DNA from: an uncultured Lachnoclostridium sp.
GTDB lineage: Bacteria > Bacillota > Clostridia > Lachnospirales > Lachnospiraceae
Length of the DNA stretch: 64,000 bases
Direction of reading: 5' to 3'
Assembly (NCBI GenBank): GCA_944376715.1
Contig: CALWDO010000006.1
Coordinates: forward strand, 32,140-96,139
Each line of letters opens with the position of its first letter. Within the stretch, counting starts at the first letter, position 1. This document shows, piece by piece, positions 43,889 to 52,888 of this stretch. The position numbers and the translations under genes were made by a program. Under the pieces are notes generated by a model. The model had not been told where the DNA came from. It did not search any database and saw only the letters and a program-made list of their open reading frames with translations.

Positions 43889-45853
43889 CTATTCAAAACG
43901 AATAACCGTCGTCTCACCCGCTACCGCGTCCATACCGGTCAGATACTCTATATTTCCGGCATTTCCCTGCTCAGTAATAATGAACATGGTCACAGTGGGA
44001 TGGCCTGCCGCGCGGATCTTGTCTTTATCAAAGCGGATCAGCGGCTGTCCGGCACGCACCTGGTCTCCTTCTTTCACGAGAAGTTCAAAACCGTCGCCGT
44101 TCATATCCACGGTATCTACGCCCACATGGATCAGCAGCTCTGCTCCGTTGGGGAAGACCAGTCCGCAGGCGTGGCGGCTGTCTTCCATCACCACGCTCAC
44201 CTTCGCGTCCGCCGGGGCTACAACTGTGTCATTTTCCGGTTCAATAGCCACTCCGTCCCCCATGATATGCTGGGAGAATACATCATCCGGCACTTCGTCC
44301 AGCGGAATCACTTTTCCGGTCAGCCCTGCCTTCAGTTCCTTTACTTCTGAAACCTCTGCTTCTTCACCGGCTTCTTCACGCACCTTTTCTTCCGCCTGCT
44401 CTTCCATCCTGGCTTCCTCTTCCTCGCCGTACAGTTCTTCTCCGGACAGTCTCTTCCTGCCGACGATCAGAGTCAGGACAAAGGGAATCACAATCGCCGC
44501 CGCCATGGCCATCAGGAAATACAGGTAGAACTGCGGTTTGATGGAAAGGATACCGGGCAGACCGCCTACGCCGATGCTGGTGGCTTCCACGCCGAATCCT
44601 ACAGAGATCACTGCGGCTGCCGCAGAACCGATCATACCGCAGACCAGCGGAAATACATATTTCAGGTTGACGCCGAACAGAGCCGGTTCGGTGACCCCTA
44701 AGTAGCAGGAGATACATGCCGGTACGTTCACCTGCTGCGCTCTTTCATTCTTTTTCTGAAGCATGCTCATGGCAAGCACACTGGAACCCTGGGCGATGTT
44801 GCTCAGCGCGATCATGGGCCACAGGATCGTTCCGCCTGTCTGGGTTACAAGCTGTGTGTCAATCGCGTTGGTCATATGGTGCAGGCCGGTCATAACGATC
44901 GGCGCATAGACCAGGCCGAAGACCGCCGCGAACACATAACGGATATTAGAGGTCAGTCCGGCATAGACTACAGACGCGATGGCGTTGCCAATCGTCCAGC
45001 CGATGGGCCCCACTACCATATGAGCGATAAATACTGCCGGAACCAGGGAGCAGAACGGCACGACGATCATGCTCACCACCGCCGGGCAGATCTTACGGAA
45101 AAATTTTTCCAGATAAACCAGGACAAATCCCGCCATCATGGCCGCGATCACCTGTCCCTGGTAACCGATCATCTGCACTTTGGCAAACCCGAAATCCCAT
45201 ACCGGGATCTCCGACGCCGGGGTAGACGCCACAGAAAAACCGTTCAGCAGCTGGGATGATACCAGAGTCAGTCCAAGGATGATACCCAGGATCTGCGTCG
45301 TTCCCATCTTCTTTGTAATCGACCACACGATGCCTACCGGCAGCAGATGGAAGATCGCCTCGCCGATCAGCCAGAGAAAGCTGTCGATCCCCGCCCAGAA
45401 TTGGGAGATGTCCACCAGCGTCTTTGTTCCGTTCTCAAAAAAAGCAATGCTGTCGATCACATTCCGGAAGCCCAGGATCAGACCGCCGCAGATCAGGGCC
45501 GGGATGATCGGCGCAAAGATCTCGCCCAGATTGCTCATGGCTTTCTGTGCCCAGTTCTGATTTCCTTTGGCCGCCTGCTTCGCAGCCTCTTTACTCACGC
45601 CTTCCACGCCCGCATAAGCTGTGAATTCATTATAAAATGTGGATACGTCGTTGCCGATGATAACCTGGTACTGCCCGGCCTGGGTAAATGTGCCCTTTAC
45701 ACATTTGATTTTTTCGATTTCTTTCGTTTTTGCCTTCTTTTCATCTGCAAGGACAAATCGCATCCTCGTCATGCAATGGGACACTGCGGAAATGTTTTCC
45801 TTGCCCCCGATCAGTTCCAGAAGCTCTTTCACTTCCTCTGTATACTTTGCCAT
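43889..45853 (-). CDS. treP: Trehalose-type PTS permease, fused EIIB-EIIC-EIIA
   Basis: 654 aa, start after ACAGGAGGGG. EIIB (about 1-85) carries phospho-Cys27 in SHCMTRMRF. EIIC (about 105-465) is a ten-helix sugar channel of the glucose/sucrose class. A charged linker leads to EIIA (about 505-654), with phospho-His576 in ELLIHVGVDTV. It imports and phosphorylates trehalose; specificity is inferred from neighbours. Having its own EIIA makes it independent of a separate glucose EIIA. Three palindromic operators precede it. Confidence 0.92.
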   Translation of the reverse strand: MAKYTEEVKELLELIGGKENISAVSHCMTRMRFVLADEKKAKTKEIEKIKCVKGTFTQAGQYQVIIGNDVSTFYNEFTAYAGVEGVSKEAAKQAAKGNQNWAQKAMSNLGEIFAPIIPALICGGLILGFRNVIDSIAFFENGTKTLVDISQFWAGIDSFLWLIGEAIFHLLPVGIVWSITKKMGTTQILGIILGLTLVSSQLLNGFSVASTPASEIPVWDFGFAKVQMIGYQGQVIAAMMAGFVLVYLEKFFRKICPAVVSMIVVPFCSLVPAVFIAHMVVGPIGWTIGNAIASVVYAGLTSNIRYVFAAVFGLVYAPIVMTGLHHMTNAIDTQLVTQTGGTILWPMIALSNIAQGSSVLAMSMLQKKNERAQQVNVPACISCYLGVTEPALFGVNLKYVFPLVCGMIGSAAAAVISVGFGVEATSIGVGGLPGILSIKPQFYLYFLMAMAAAIVIPFVLTLIVGRKRLSGEELYGEEEEARMEEQAEEKVREEAGEEAEVSEVKELKAGLTGKVIPLDEVPDDVFSQHIMGDGVAIEPENDTVVAPADAKVSVVMEDSRHACGLVFPNGAELLIHVGVDTVDMNGDGFELLVKEGDQVRAGQPLIRFDKDKIRAAGHPTVTMFIITEQGNAGNIEYLTGMDAVAGETTVIRFE

Positions 45854-45884
45854 GATTCCCCTCCTGTTTTGTGTTTCACGTTAC

Positions 45885-45970
45885 ACTTGTTTGAACAAGT
45901 CGAATATAGCATACTTGTTTAAACAAGTCAATACCCTTTTTCCGGTTTTTTCAAACTTGTTTAAACAAGT
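45885..45970. promoter_or_regulatory. Three TreR-type operators and the treP promoter
   Basis: The 16-bp palindrome ACTTGTTTAAACAAGT occurs at 45913-45928 and 45955-45970, and with one change (ACTTGTTTGAACAAGT) at 45885-45900. On the minus strand TTGACT (45926-45931), 17 bp, TATATT (45903-45908) forms the treP promoter. The middle operator fills the spacer between the boxes and the first lies just downstream of the -10. The third is nearer the divergent regulator promoter. Confidence 0.85.
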
Positions 45971-45982
45971 CTATATTTTTTC

Positions 45983-46009
45983 TTGACTTTCTCCATAATA
46001 GTCTATAAT
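45983..46009 (+). promoter_or_regulatory. treR promoter
   Basis: TTGACT (45983-45988) and TATAAT (46004-46009) with a 15-bp spacer, or TAATAT two bases on with 17 bp. It lies 12 bp downstream of the third operator, so the regulator is probably autoregulated. Confidence 0.6.
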
Positions 46010-46113
46010 ATGGTACCAGGATCCGACAGAATTGATCCAAAAAATGATAGAATCCGGTGTCCGGACCGGATCCCGAAACATAAACAGACAGCATGGAAGG
46101 AGCAGCACGGCCT

Positions 46114-46848
46114 ATGCCCAGAAGCAAATACGAATCTATCTACAAAGACTTAAAAGAAAAAATCGAAGAGGGAGAATACCCCTATCAGGAGCTGCTGCCT
46201 TCTGAACATCAGCTGATCCAGACCTATGACTGTTCCAGAAACACAGTCCGCCGCGCCCTGTCCAATCTGGTTGCCGACGGTTATATACAGACGCTCCCCG
46301 GCAAGGGAGTCCGCAACATCTATCAGGCAGTGGAGCAGGCCTCGTACACCCTGGGAAGCATTGAGTCTTTCCGGGAGTCCTCTCTGCGCAACCGCCGCAG
46401 CGGCAGCACCCGGGTGCTGCAGTTCATGGAACTGACAGCTGACCGGAAAATCGCGTCACGCACCGGTTTCCCGGAAGGCGCAGAACTCTACTATGTGCAG
46501 AGGCTCCACTACCTGGATCTGAAACCGCTGATCATCAATCACAATTATTTTCTGAAAAGCGCCGTTCCCGGCCTGACCAGGGAGATCGCGGAGGGATCTA
46601 TCTACAACTATCTGGAGAATACGCTGCATATGACGATCGTCAACAGCAAAAGGACCGTTACGGTGGAAAAGATCACCCAGATCGACGAAAAATATCTGGA
46701 ACTGAACGTGGACGACTACAACTGCCTGGCGGTTATCACCAGCCAGACTTACAACAGTGACGGGGTCATGTTCGAATATACCCAGTCCCGCCACCGTCCC
46801 GATTACTTTCGTTTCCAGGATAACGCAGTAAGGAGAAAATCTTCATGA
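46114..46848 (+). CDS. treR: GntR-family trehalose operon repressor
   Basis: 244 aa from the ATG at 46114, preceded by AAGGAG with 11-nt spacing; the upstream in-frame ATG at 46093 has no site. An N-terminal GntR winged helix (about 1-70; LPSEHQLIQTYDCSRNTVRRAL) and a UTRA effector domain (about 80-240) are present. By family it binds trehalose 6-phosphate and releases the operators between it and treP. Its end overlaps the DUF1275 gene by 4 bp. Confidence 0.92.
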   Translation: MPRSKYESIYKDLKEKIEEGEYPYQELLPSEHQLIQTYDCSRNTVRRALSNLVADGYIQTLPGKGVRNIYQAVEQASYTLGSIESFRESSLRNRRSGSTRVLQFMELTADRKIASRTGFPEGAELYYVQRLHYLDLKPLIINHNYFLKSAVPGLTREIAEGSIYNYLENTLHMTIVNSKRTVTVEKITQIDEKYLELNVDDYNCLAVITSQTYNSDGVMFEYTQSRHRPDYFRFQDNAVRRKSS

Positions 46849-47504
46849 ATACCAAAGATATGACACAGACTGCCGCCCACCACGCCATGGCTGTAGTGGG
46901 CGGCTTTTTCGGGGTTTATGCCCTGATGACGCGCAGCGACACCTTCGGCTCCTCCGAGACATCCAATCTTATTTTTTTGACCATAGACGGACTTGGCGCT
47001 TCCTTTCCGGATTTTCTGATCCGGCTGGGAGCCACGCTCTGTTATATTGCCGGGATCGTCTTCGCCACCCTGATGCCCAAATATCTGAAAAGGACAGATC
47101 TTCGTTACCTGTCTCTCCTGATCGACTTCGCGGCATGCCTGCTGCTGGCGCAGATTCCCGGCGACGTGAATCCCGTACTGGCGCTTTACCCCATGTTCTT
47201 CGCCACGGCGGTACAATGGCTGTCCTATACCCAGGCAGCCGGGTACAACAGCGCCACGATTTTCTCCACAAACAACCTGCGCCAGTGCTTTGCCGGGCTG
47301 ACGGAATATCTCTACAGCCGGGAAGAAAAGCATCTGGCGCGGTTCCTGTTCTATGGCGGCACGCTGCTGTGTTTTCACGCAGGCGTTGTCTACTGCTGGT
47401 TCTGTATGAAACTCTGGGGCATCAAAAGCATCTACGCGTGCCTGCTGCCCCTTGCCGTCGGTTTTATCATGACGCTTCGGGATTCAGGTTCTTCACATTC
47501 ATAA
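46845..47504 (+). CDS. DUF1275 (YoaK-like) membrane protein
   Basis: 219 aa with about six membrane helices. The pattern AMAVVGGFFGVYALMTR near the start, NLIFL and the TGNxR-like stretch STNNLRQCF fit DUF1275/YoaK. The function is unknown; many are regulated with stress or metabolism genes. The ATGA overlap with treR shows coupling, so it may take part in the trehalose response. Its last 38 bp overlap the 3' end of the convergent activase gene. Confidence 0.85.
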   Translation: MNTKDMTQTAAHHAMAVVGGFFGVYALMTRSDTFGSSETSNLIFLTIDGLGASFPDFLIRLGATLCYIAGIVFATLMPKYLKRTDLRYLSLLIDFAACLLLAQIPGDVNPVLALYPMFFATAVQWLSYTQAAGYNSATIFSTNNLRQCFAGLTEYLYSREEKHLARFLFYGGTLLCFHAGVVYCWFCMKLWGIKSIYACLLPLAVGFIMTLRDSGSSHS

Positions 47505-50500
47505 TCAACATCTGCAGCCGGTTCTCGATATTTGCGAAACTTACGTCCGGATCGTAGTCCAGAGGCAGGATCTGCGCATCCGGATACATTGCCTTTAATT
47601 TCTTGGCGATACCTCTCCCCACAATATGGTTCGGCAGGCATCCGAAAGGCTGCAGGATCACAAACGCCCGGCATCCCTGTTCCGCGTAGTGAATGATCTC
47701 CGCCGGGATCAGGACTCCTTCCCCGGTATCAAAAGTATGCTGGATGATAGAGTCGCTGGCCTTTACCAGTTCCGGCAGCCGGCAGGGCGGCGTATAAAGC
47801 GGATGCGCTGACGCGATTTTATCAGTGGCATCATGCGCCGCCTCGAATACCTCGTCCGCGATCCGGTACCATCCCTTCTGCAGAATCGGCGCGTTCAGAC
47901 GGTATTCGCGGATCTGCATGTCTTTGGTAAAATACGTCTTCCGGATCACGTCCGTCATATGCGCTTCAATGATCTCAAAGCCATTCCGTTCCAGATAATT
48001 CTCGATGTCATGGTTGGCGCCCGGATGGAAATTCAGCAGATACTCCCCGACAATCAGTACCCTCGGCCGTTCCTGGCTTCTGTCATACTTCACTTCTTTC
48101 ATCAGTTCAATGGCTTTCCGGAAGCCTTTCTTCGCTCCGGAGACGCCCCCGGATTCCAGTCCTTCCACCAGCGCGTCCATACCCTTTTCAAACGCTTCAT
48201 CCGCAGCTCCCGGCTGCAGTTCGTACGGCCGGATCTTCCGCAGCAGTGCTTCCAATGCGTCGATCATCGGAAGGGCAAAAGCGATCCGGACAGATGTGAT
48301 CAGATTCATTTTGAAGCCTGGATGGATGTCATGGGGATCCTGGTCATCGTTAGTCAGGATCGGCACACAGGAAAATCCCGCGTCGTCCAGCGCCTTGCGC
48401 AGCAGACGGCTGTAATGAGTCAGGCGGCAGTCTCCCATATATTTGCCCATGCCGATCGCCACATGGTCCAGATCATACTTCCCGCTCTTCAGCGCCGACA
48501 GTGCTTCTCCGATCACCATCTGGGCCGGGAAGCAGATGTCGTTGTGTACATACTGCTTGCCATAGCGGATTGCCTCCTCACGTCCCAGTTCCAGCGATTC
48601 CGTCCTGAGCCCCTGCCCGGCAAAAGCAGCGGCCATAATACGGCTGAACGCATGGGAAGTGTTGGGGATCAGCACCACGCGCTGTCTGCGGTCTTTGGCC
48701 GTGAATTTCACCGGATACGGTTCCGGCAGCGCCCGGAGTTCCATCTTTTCCTCTGAATTTCTCCGCAGAGAAAGAGTCTCCAGGAAAGAACGCACCCGGA
48801 TCCGGAGAGGTCCCTGGATGTCGCTCTCGTCCAGCTTCAGAACCAAAGGCGTCTTCCCTGAGATTTCTTTCATCAGACGGATGATCTCGTCAGACAGATA
48901 AGCGTCATGTCCGCATCCAAAACTGACGATCTGCACATATTCCAGCTCTTTATGGCCAGCGGCATAGATCGCTCCCGCCAGCATCCGGGCATGGAAGTTG
49001 TTCACGATCTCCACGGTGCTTTTGCTCAGGTCTACGTCTTCCAAATCCGGAAGAGAGTCCACTGTCACCACCGGGATTCCCTGAGAAACAAACATTTCGG
49101 GAAGATCGTGGTTGACCAGGGCATCGTTCTGATATGGGCGGGAAGCCAATACCACCGCAAAAGATCCCTCCGCTTTCACTCGGTCCATGACCTCTTTCCC
49201 GGCCTGTTTCAGCTGCTCATGGAACGAACGCATGGCCCGGTCGCCCTCCTCGAGCGCTCTGCGCGTCTCATCCGCGGGAATCCGGAAAGTCTTCTCCATG
49301 TATTCCGTCATCTGTTTCTCCCGGTCTTTCTCCGTATACCAGTGGAACAGCGGCGTGTCGAACGGAATATTCCAGCGTTCTTCCGGATTGTCCGAATTGC
49401 GGATCACGAACGGATATCCTTTCACCACCGCGCACATGGACTGGCTGGTATCCACCATATTCTCTGACGGCACCGTGGTAATCGACGGCATAAAGATCCG
49501 GTCCACGCCCTTCTTCGCCAGATTTCTCAGATGTCCGTGCACCAGCTTGGCCGGGAAACATACCGTATCGGAGGTAACCGCCGACAGTCCGCTCTCGTAG
49601 ATCGTCCTCGTGCTTGGCGAAGACAGCTGCACCTGGAAGCCCAGGCTGCGCAGAAATGTTGTCCAGAACGGCGCCGTATCCCAGAACGACAGCACGCGGG
49701 GAATTCCGATCTTCACTCCTCTGTCGGGCGCCGCATTTTCCACGGGATATTCCTGGAATAAAAGCTTTTCCCTCAACCTGAACAGATTGGCCGTCTTTTC
49801 TCTCTCTTTCTGGCGCTCCTTTACCTGCGCCATCACAGACGCGTCCTTCGGATCTCCCAGTACCTCGCCGCGCTCGCAGCGGTTGTTGGTCACCCAAGCC
49901 TTTCCATTGGAAAAGCGCAGTACCGTACGTTTACAATGGTTGCCGCAGAACGGGCAAGTGGATTCTTCCGCCCTGGAATAAGTAAAATCTTCCATGGCGT
50001 CCAGGCCGATAAAAGTGCTGACCGGCTCCTGTCCCTGGGCGATCTGTCGCTCCCGGTTCTCCTTTGTCAGAATGGCCGCTCCGATGGCGCCCATCATGCC
50101 CGGATAAGGCGCTCTCGTCACATTTTTCCCCAGGTACTGCTCCAGAGCCCGAAGCACCGCGTCATTGCGGAAAGTTCCTCCCTGTACCACGATCCGCTCT
50201 CCCAGAGAATCCAGGTTCGACACACGGATTACCTTGGTAAACACGTTCTCGATAATAGACCGGCACAGGCCTGCCATGATATCCTCCGGCTGCCTTCCGC
50301 TCCTCTGTGCCGTGACGATGCTGCTGTTCATAAATACCGTACACCGGCTTCCCAACGCCGCCGGACTCTCCGCGGAGAATGCGGTCTGGGCGATCACTTC
50401 CACCGGAATATGCAGGGACGCCGCAAAATTCTCCAGGAAAGAACCGCAGCCGGAAGAGCAGGCCTCATTAACCACAATATTGGTGATCACGCCCCTGTCC

Positions 50501-51849
50501 AGCCAGATCGCCTTCATATCCTGTCCGCCGATATCCAGAAGGAAAGTGGCGTCCGGCACATATTTCGCAGACGCCCTTGCGTGCGCCACGGTTTCCACCA
50601 CATGATATTCCGCAGAAAATGCTTTTTCAAACAACAGTTCCCCGTATCCGGTCGTGCCTGCCGCCAGGATGGTAAGCTCCGCCCCGGCTTTTTTCCAGCG
50701 GTCTCTCATGGCCAGCAGCGCTTTTCTCGCCACCTCGAGCGGTTCTCCCGCGTTGGAAGCATAGAAAGAATCCAGGATATTCTCCTCTTCATCCATCAGG
50801 ACAAATTTCGTCGTGGTACTTCCGGAGTCAATACCCAGATAAGCCCGTACTTTCTGCCCCGGCTGCGGATGCCAGGTATCTTTCGGAATAGCATGGCGGC
50901 GCATGAATTCTTTTTTTTCTTCCTCATTTTCAAAAAAGACCGCCGTCCTGCCCGCGGTCGGCGCGTGGCTTTTCTTACGGATCTCTTCCAGACTGGCCAA
51001 AAGAGCATCCACATCCGCTTCCGCAGATCTTTCCGCAAAAAGTTCCTGCAGGGACAGAGCCGCCCCGTAAGCTACCATGATCTCCGGATGCTCCGGCACC
51101 AGCACTTCTTCATCCGGAAGCTCCAGACGCTCGGAAAACACCCGGATCAACTGCGGATTGAAGGTCATAGGACCGCCCTCGAAAAGCACCGGGCCTTTGA
51201 TATCCAGGCCCTGGGCCAGACCGCCTATGGTCTGCTTCGCGACCGCATGGAAAGAGGACAGCGCCAGGTTCGCCTTGGACACTCCCTGGTTCAGCAGCGG
51301 CTGAATATCCGTCTTGGCATATACGCCGCAGCGTCCGGAGATATCATATACCGATTCTCCCTGCTCCGCCGTATGGTTCAGCTGTTCTACCGGAATCCGC
51401 AGGATCGCCGCCACCTCGTCCAGAAAAGCGCCCGTACCTCCTGCACAGCTTCCGTTCATTCTCATGTCCGCCACATCCAGCCTGCCGGTCTTGTCATCCT
51501 TACGGAAAAACAGTACCTTGGCGTCCTGGCCGCCCAGCTCGATGGCCGTGCGCACCTCCTTGTACAGTTTCCGGATCGCAATCGAATTGGCGACCACTTC
51601 CTGCACATAAGACAGGCCCAGCCGGTCCGCCAGCTTCTTCGCTCCGGAACCGGTCAGCGCCATGCGGAGTTCCGCCGCCGGGAAACGCTCTTTCAGGCGT
51701 TTCAGGCAGTCGATCACGCTCTGCACCTGCTGCGCGCTGTGTCTCCGGTAATCGGAATATGTAATCTCATCTGTGTCCTGATTCACGGCCACGATTTTCG
51801 TCGTGGTTGAACCGATGTCGATCCCAATCTGAAGTCTCTCTCTTTCCAA
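47467..51849 (-). CDS. Giant 2-hydroxyacyl-CoA dehydratase activase-type protein
   Basis: 1460 aa. Two tandem BadF/HgdC-type ASKHA ATPase domains lie at about 5-265 (GIDIGSTTTK, GSCAGGTGAFLDE) and 325-595 (GIDSGSTTTK, LDIGGQDMKA, CSSGCGSFLE). Cys of the second (NEACSSGCG) and first (GSCAGGTG) domains are the usual [4Fe-4S] ligands. A DUF2229-type region starts near 630 (CPFCGNHC), and a dehydratase-like D-component lies beyond it. Activases transfer one electron at low potential to 2-hydroxyacyl-CoA dehydratases. The fused form is widespread in clostridia and its true substrate is unsettled; no separate dehydratase gene is nearby. Confidence 0.9.
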   Translation of the reverse strand: MERERLQIGIDIGSTTTKIVAVNQDTDEITYSDYRRHSAQQVQSVIDCLKRLKERFPAAELRMALTGSGAKKLADRLGLSYVQEVVANSIAIRKLYKEVRTAIELGGQDAKVLFFRKDDKTGRLDVADMRMNGSCAGGTGAFLDEVAAILRIPVEQLNHTAEQGESVYDISGRCGVYAKTDIQPLLNQGVSKANLALSSFHAVAKQTIGGLAQGLDIKGPVLFEGGPMTFNPQLIRVFSERLELPDEEVLVPEHPEIMVAYGAALSLQELFAERSAEADVDALLASLEEIRKKSHAPTAGRTAVFFENEEEKKEFMRRHAIPKDTWHPQPGQKVRAYLGIDSGSTTTKFVLMDEEENILDSFYASNAGEPLEVARKALLAMRDRWKKAGAELTILAAGTTGYGELLFEKAFSAEYHVVETVAHARASAKYVPDATFLLDIGGQDMKAIWLDRGVITNIVVNEACSSGCGSFLENFAASLHIPVEVIAQTAFSAESPAALGSRCTVFMNSSIVTAQRSGRQPEDIMAGLCRSIIENVFTKVIRVSNLDSLGERIVVQGGTFRNDAVLRALEQYLGKNVTRAPYPGMMGAIGAAILTKENRERQIAQGQEPVSTFIGLDAMEDFTYSRAEESTCPFCGNHCKRTVLRFSNGKAWVTNNRCERGEVLGDPKDASVMAQVKERQKEREKTANLFRLREKLLFQEYPVENAAPDRGVKIGIPRVLSFWDTAPFWTTFLRSLGFQVQLSSPSTRTIYESGLSAVTSDTVCFPAKLVHGHLRNLAKKGVDRIFMPSITTVPSENMVDTSQSMCAVVKGYPFVIRNSDNPEERWNIPFDTPLFHWYTEKDREKQMTEYMEKTFRIPADETRRALEEGDRAMRSFHEQLKQAGKEVMDRVKAEGSFAVVLASRPYQNDALVNHDLPEMFVSQGIPVVTVDSLPDLEDVDLSKSTVEIVNNFHARMLAGAIYAAGHKELEYVQIVSFGCGHDAYLSDEIIRLMKEISGKTPLVLKLDESDIQGPLRIRVRSFLETLSLRRNSEEKMELRALPEPYPVKFTAKDRRQRVVLIPNTSHAFSRIMAAAFAGQGLRTESLELGREEAIRYGKQYVHNDICFPAQMVIGEALSALKSGKYDLDHVAIGMGKYMGDCRLTHYSRLLRKALDDAGFSCVPILTNDDQDPHDIHPGFKMNLITSVRIAFALPMIDALEALLRKIRPYELQPGAADEAFEKGMDALVEGLESGGVSGAKKGFRKAIELMKEVKYDRSQERPRVLIVGEYLLNFHPGANHDIENYLERNGFEIIEAHMTDVIRKTYFTKDMQIREYRLNAPILQKGWYRIADEVFEAAHDATDKIASAHPLYTPPCRLPELVKASDSIIQHTFDTGEGVLIPAEIIHYAEQGCRAFVILQPFGCLPNHIVGRGIAKKLKAMYPDAQILPLDYDPDVSFANIENRLQMLIMNVKNLNPEAS

Positions 51850-51876
51850 AACCTTATCCTCCGTATCTTGCTGTAT

Positions 51877-52305
51877 TCATCTGTCAAATGATTTACAGAG
51901 TTTTAAAAGCAGGGTATAAAAGACGGCACGCTCCTCATCGGCCAGGCCGGCGAGAAGATGCTCCTCCGCCATCTTCACATGCCTCACCGCCATATGGCAG
52001 CAATGTATGCCATTGTCGGTAATCTGCACCATCTTGACCCGGCGGTCCGCCGGATCTCCAAAACACTCCACCAGGCCCTTTCTCTCCAGACGCGATACAA
52101 TGCCCAGCGCCGTGGACTGCGCCACGTGAAGCTTTCTCTCCAGTTCCTTCAGAGGCATCCGGCTTTCCGACGTGCGGTTCAGTATCACCAGCGTTCCCAC
52201 CTGGGCCATAGTCAGATCCTCCGACCTGAGCTGATTGTTAATCTGTTTTTCCAGTTCATCGTGAATCTGCTTGATAAATACTCCATACATCTCACATTCT
52301 GCCAT
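51877..52305 (-). CDS. MarR-family transcriptional regulator
   Basis: 142 aa from the ATG at 52305 (AAGGAGGT upstream). MarR winged helix: LTMAQVGTLVILNRT, MPLKELERKLHVAQSTALGIVSRLERKGLV and the wing DPADRRVKMVQIT. It lies 27 bp upstream of the activase gene on the same strand, so it may control it. Perfect 8-bp inverted arms flank its own promoter. Confidence 0.92.
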   Translation of the reverse strand: MAECEMYGVFIKQIHDELEKQINNQLRSEDLTMAQVGTLVILNRTSESRMPLKELERKLHVAQSTALGIVSRLERKGLVECFGDPADRRVKMVQITDNGIHCCHMAVRHVKMAEEHLLAGLADEERAVFYTLLLKLCKSFDR

Positions 52306-52317
52306 GTCCGTACCTCC

Positions 52318-52361
52318 TTGAACGTAAGTAGGAGTATAACATGTTTTGACGTTCAAATCAA
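52318..52361 (-). promoter_or_regulatory. marR promoter with operator arms
   Basis: On the minus strand TTGATT (52356-52361), 17 bp, TATACT (52333-52338). TTGAACGT and ACGTTCAA, perfect 8-bp inverted arms at 52349-52356 and 52318-52325, lie in the spacer and downstream of the -10 box. They are 23 bp apart, so a dimer of dimers or two half-operators may be bound. Confidence 0.6.
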
Positions 52362-52427
52362 TACCTTGCTATCAATCAAAGTTTTCTTATTTCCTTGTCA
52401 TCGTCCTGTGAGAATGAAAATGGGCAA

Positions 52428-52457
52428 GGAAAAGGCTGTGACAGGTATCACAGCCAG
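52428..52457 (-). terminator. Terminator after the DUF6483 gene
   Basis: GGCTGTGA (52434-52441) pairs perfectly with TCACAGCC (52448-52455) with a 6-nt loop; on the minus strand TTTT follows. It lies about 30 bp past the DUF6483 stop. Confidence 0.75.
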
Positions 52458-52483
52458 GGTTGTTATATATCTAAACTAATTAC

Positions 52484-52876
52484 CTATATCTCTTTCATCA
52501 AATAAAGCAGATCTCCGTATCCGGAATTTTCAAATAATTGCCGGAATCCGAAAATCACTTCTTCCATAGAATAGCAGTTATCCTCCAGAAACTTATCGTC
52601 TTTCTCCCCTAAATACTGGTAAAAAAGAGCTGCCGCCATCACATCTTCCTTATCTGTGTAATCAATATTCTCCAGAAGCATATTTTCCGCTTCATTAATC
52701 TGTCCCGCATCAATCATGCCTAAAAAATTTCCCAGTGGTTTTCCCGACACCTCATACTTGTTCTCTTTTTCCGGCTCAACCGAAACATACTCTTTCCCAA
52801 ACAGCAGAGAAAACAGCACCCTTACCATTTCTTTAATTAACCGCATAATATAATCTTTTTCGTCAACAAGTCCCAT
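52484..52876 (-). CDS. DUF6483 family protein
   Basis: 130 aa from the ATG at 52876. The opening DYIMRLIKEMVRVLFSLLFGK is characteristic of small clostridial proteins grouped as DUF6483; the rest is helical and acidic and includes one TPR-like helix pair (AENMLLENIDYTDKEDV). No signal peptide or membrane helix is present. Function unknown. A degenerate copy of its last 40 bp lies upstream at 53549-53590, showing that a second copy once stood there. Confidence 0.75.
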   Translation of the reverse strand: MGLVDEKDYIMRLIKEMVRVLFSLLFGKEYVSVEPEKENKYEVSGKPLGNFLGMIDAGQINEAENMLLENIDYTDKEDVMAAALFYQYLGEKDDKFLEDNCYSMEEVIFGFRQLFENSGYGDLLYLMKEI

Positions 52877-52888
52877 GATTTCCACCTT

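Noticed and set aside
49936-51810. 624-codon open frame on the plus strand
   Set aside because: Antisense shadow of the dehydratase activase gene, whose domains and motifs are unmistakable.
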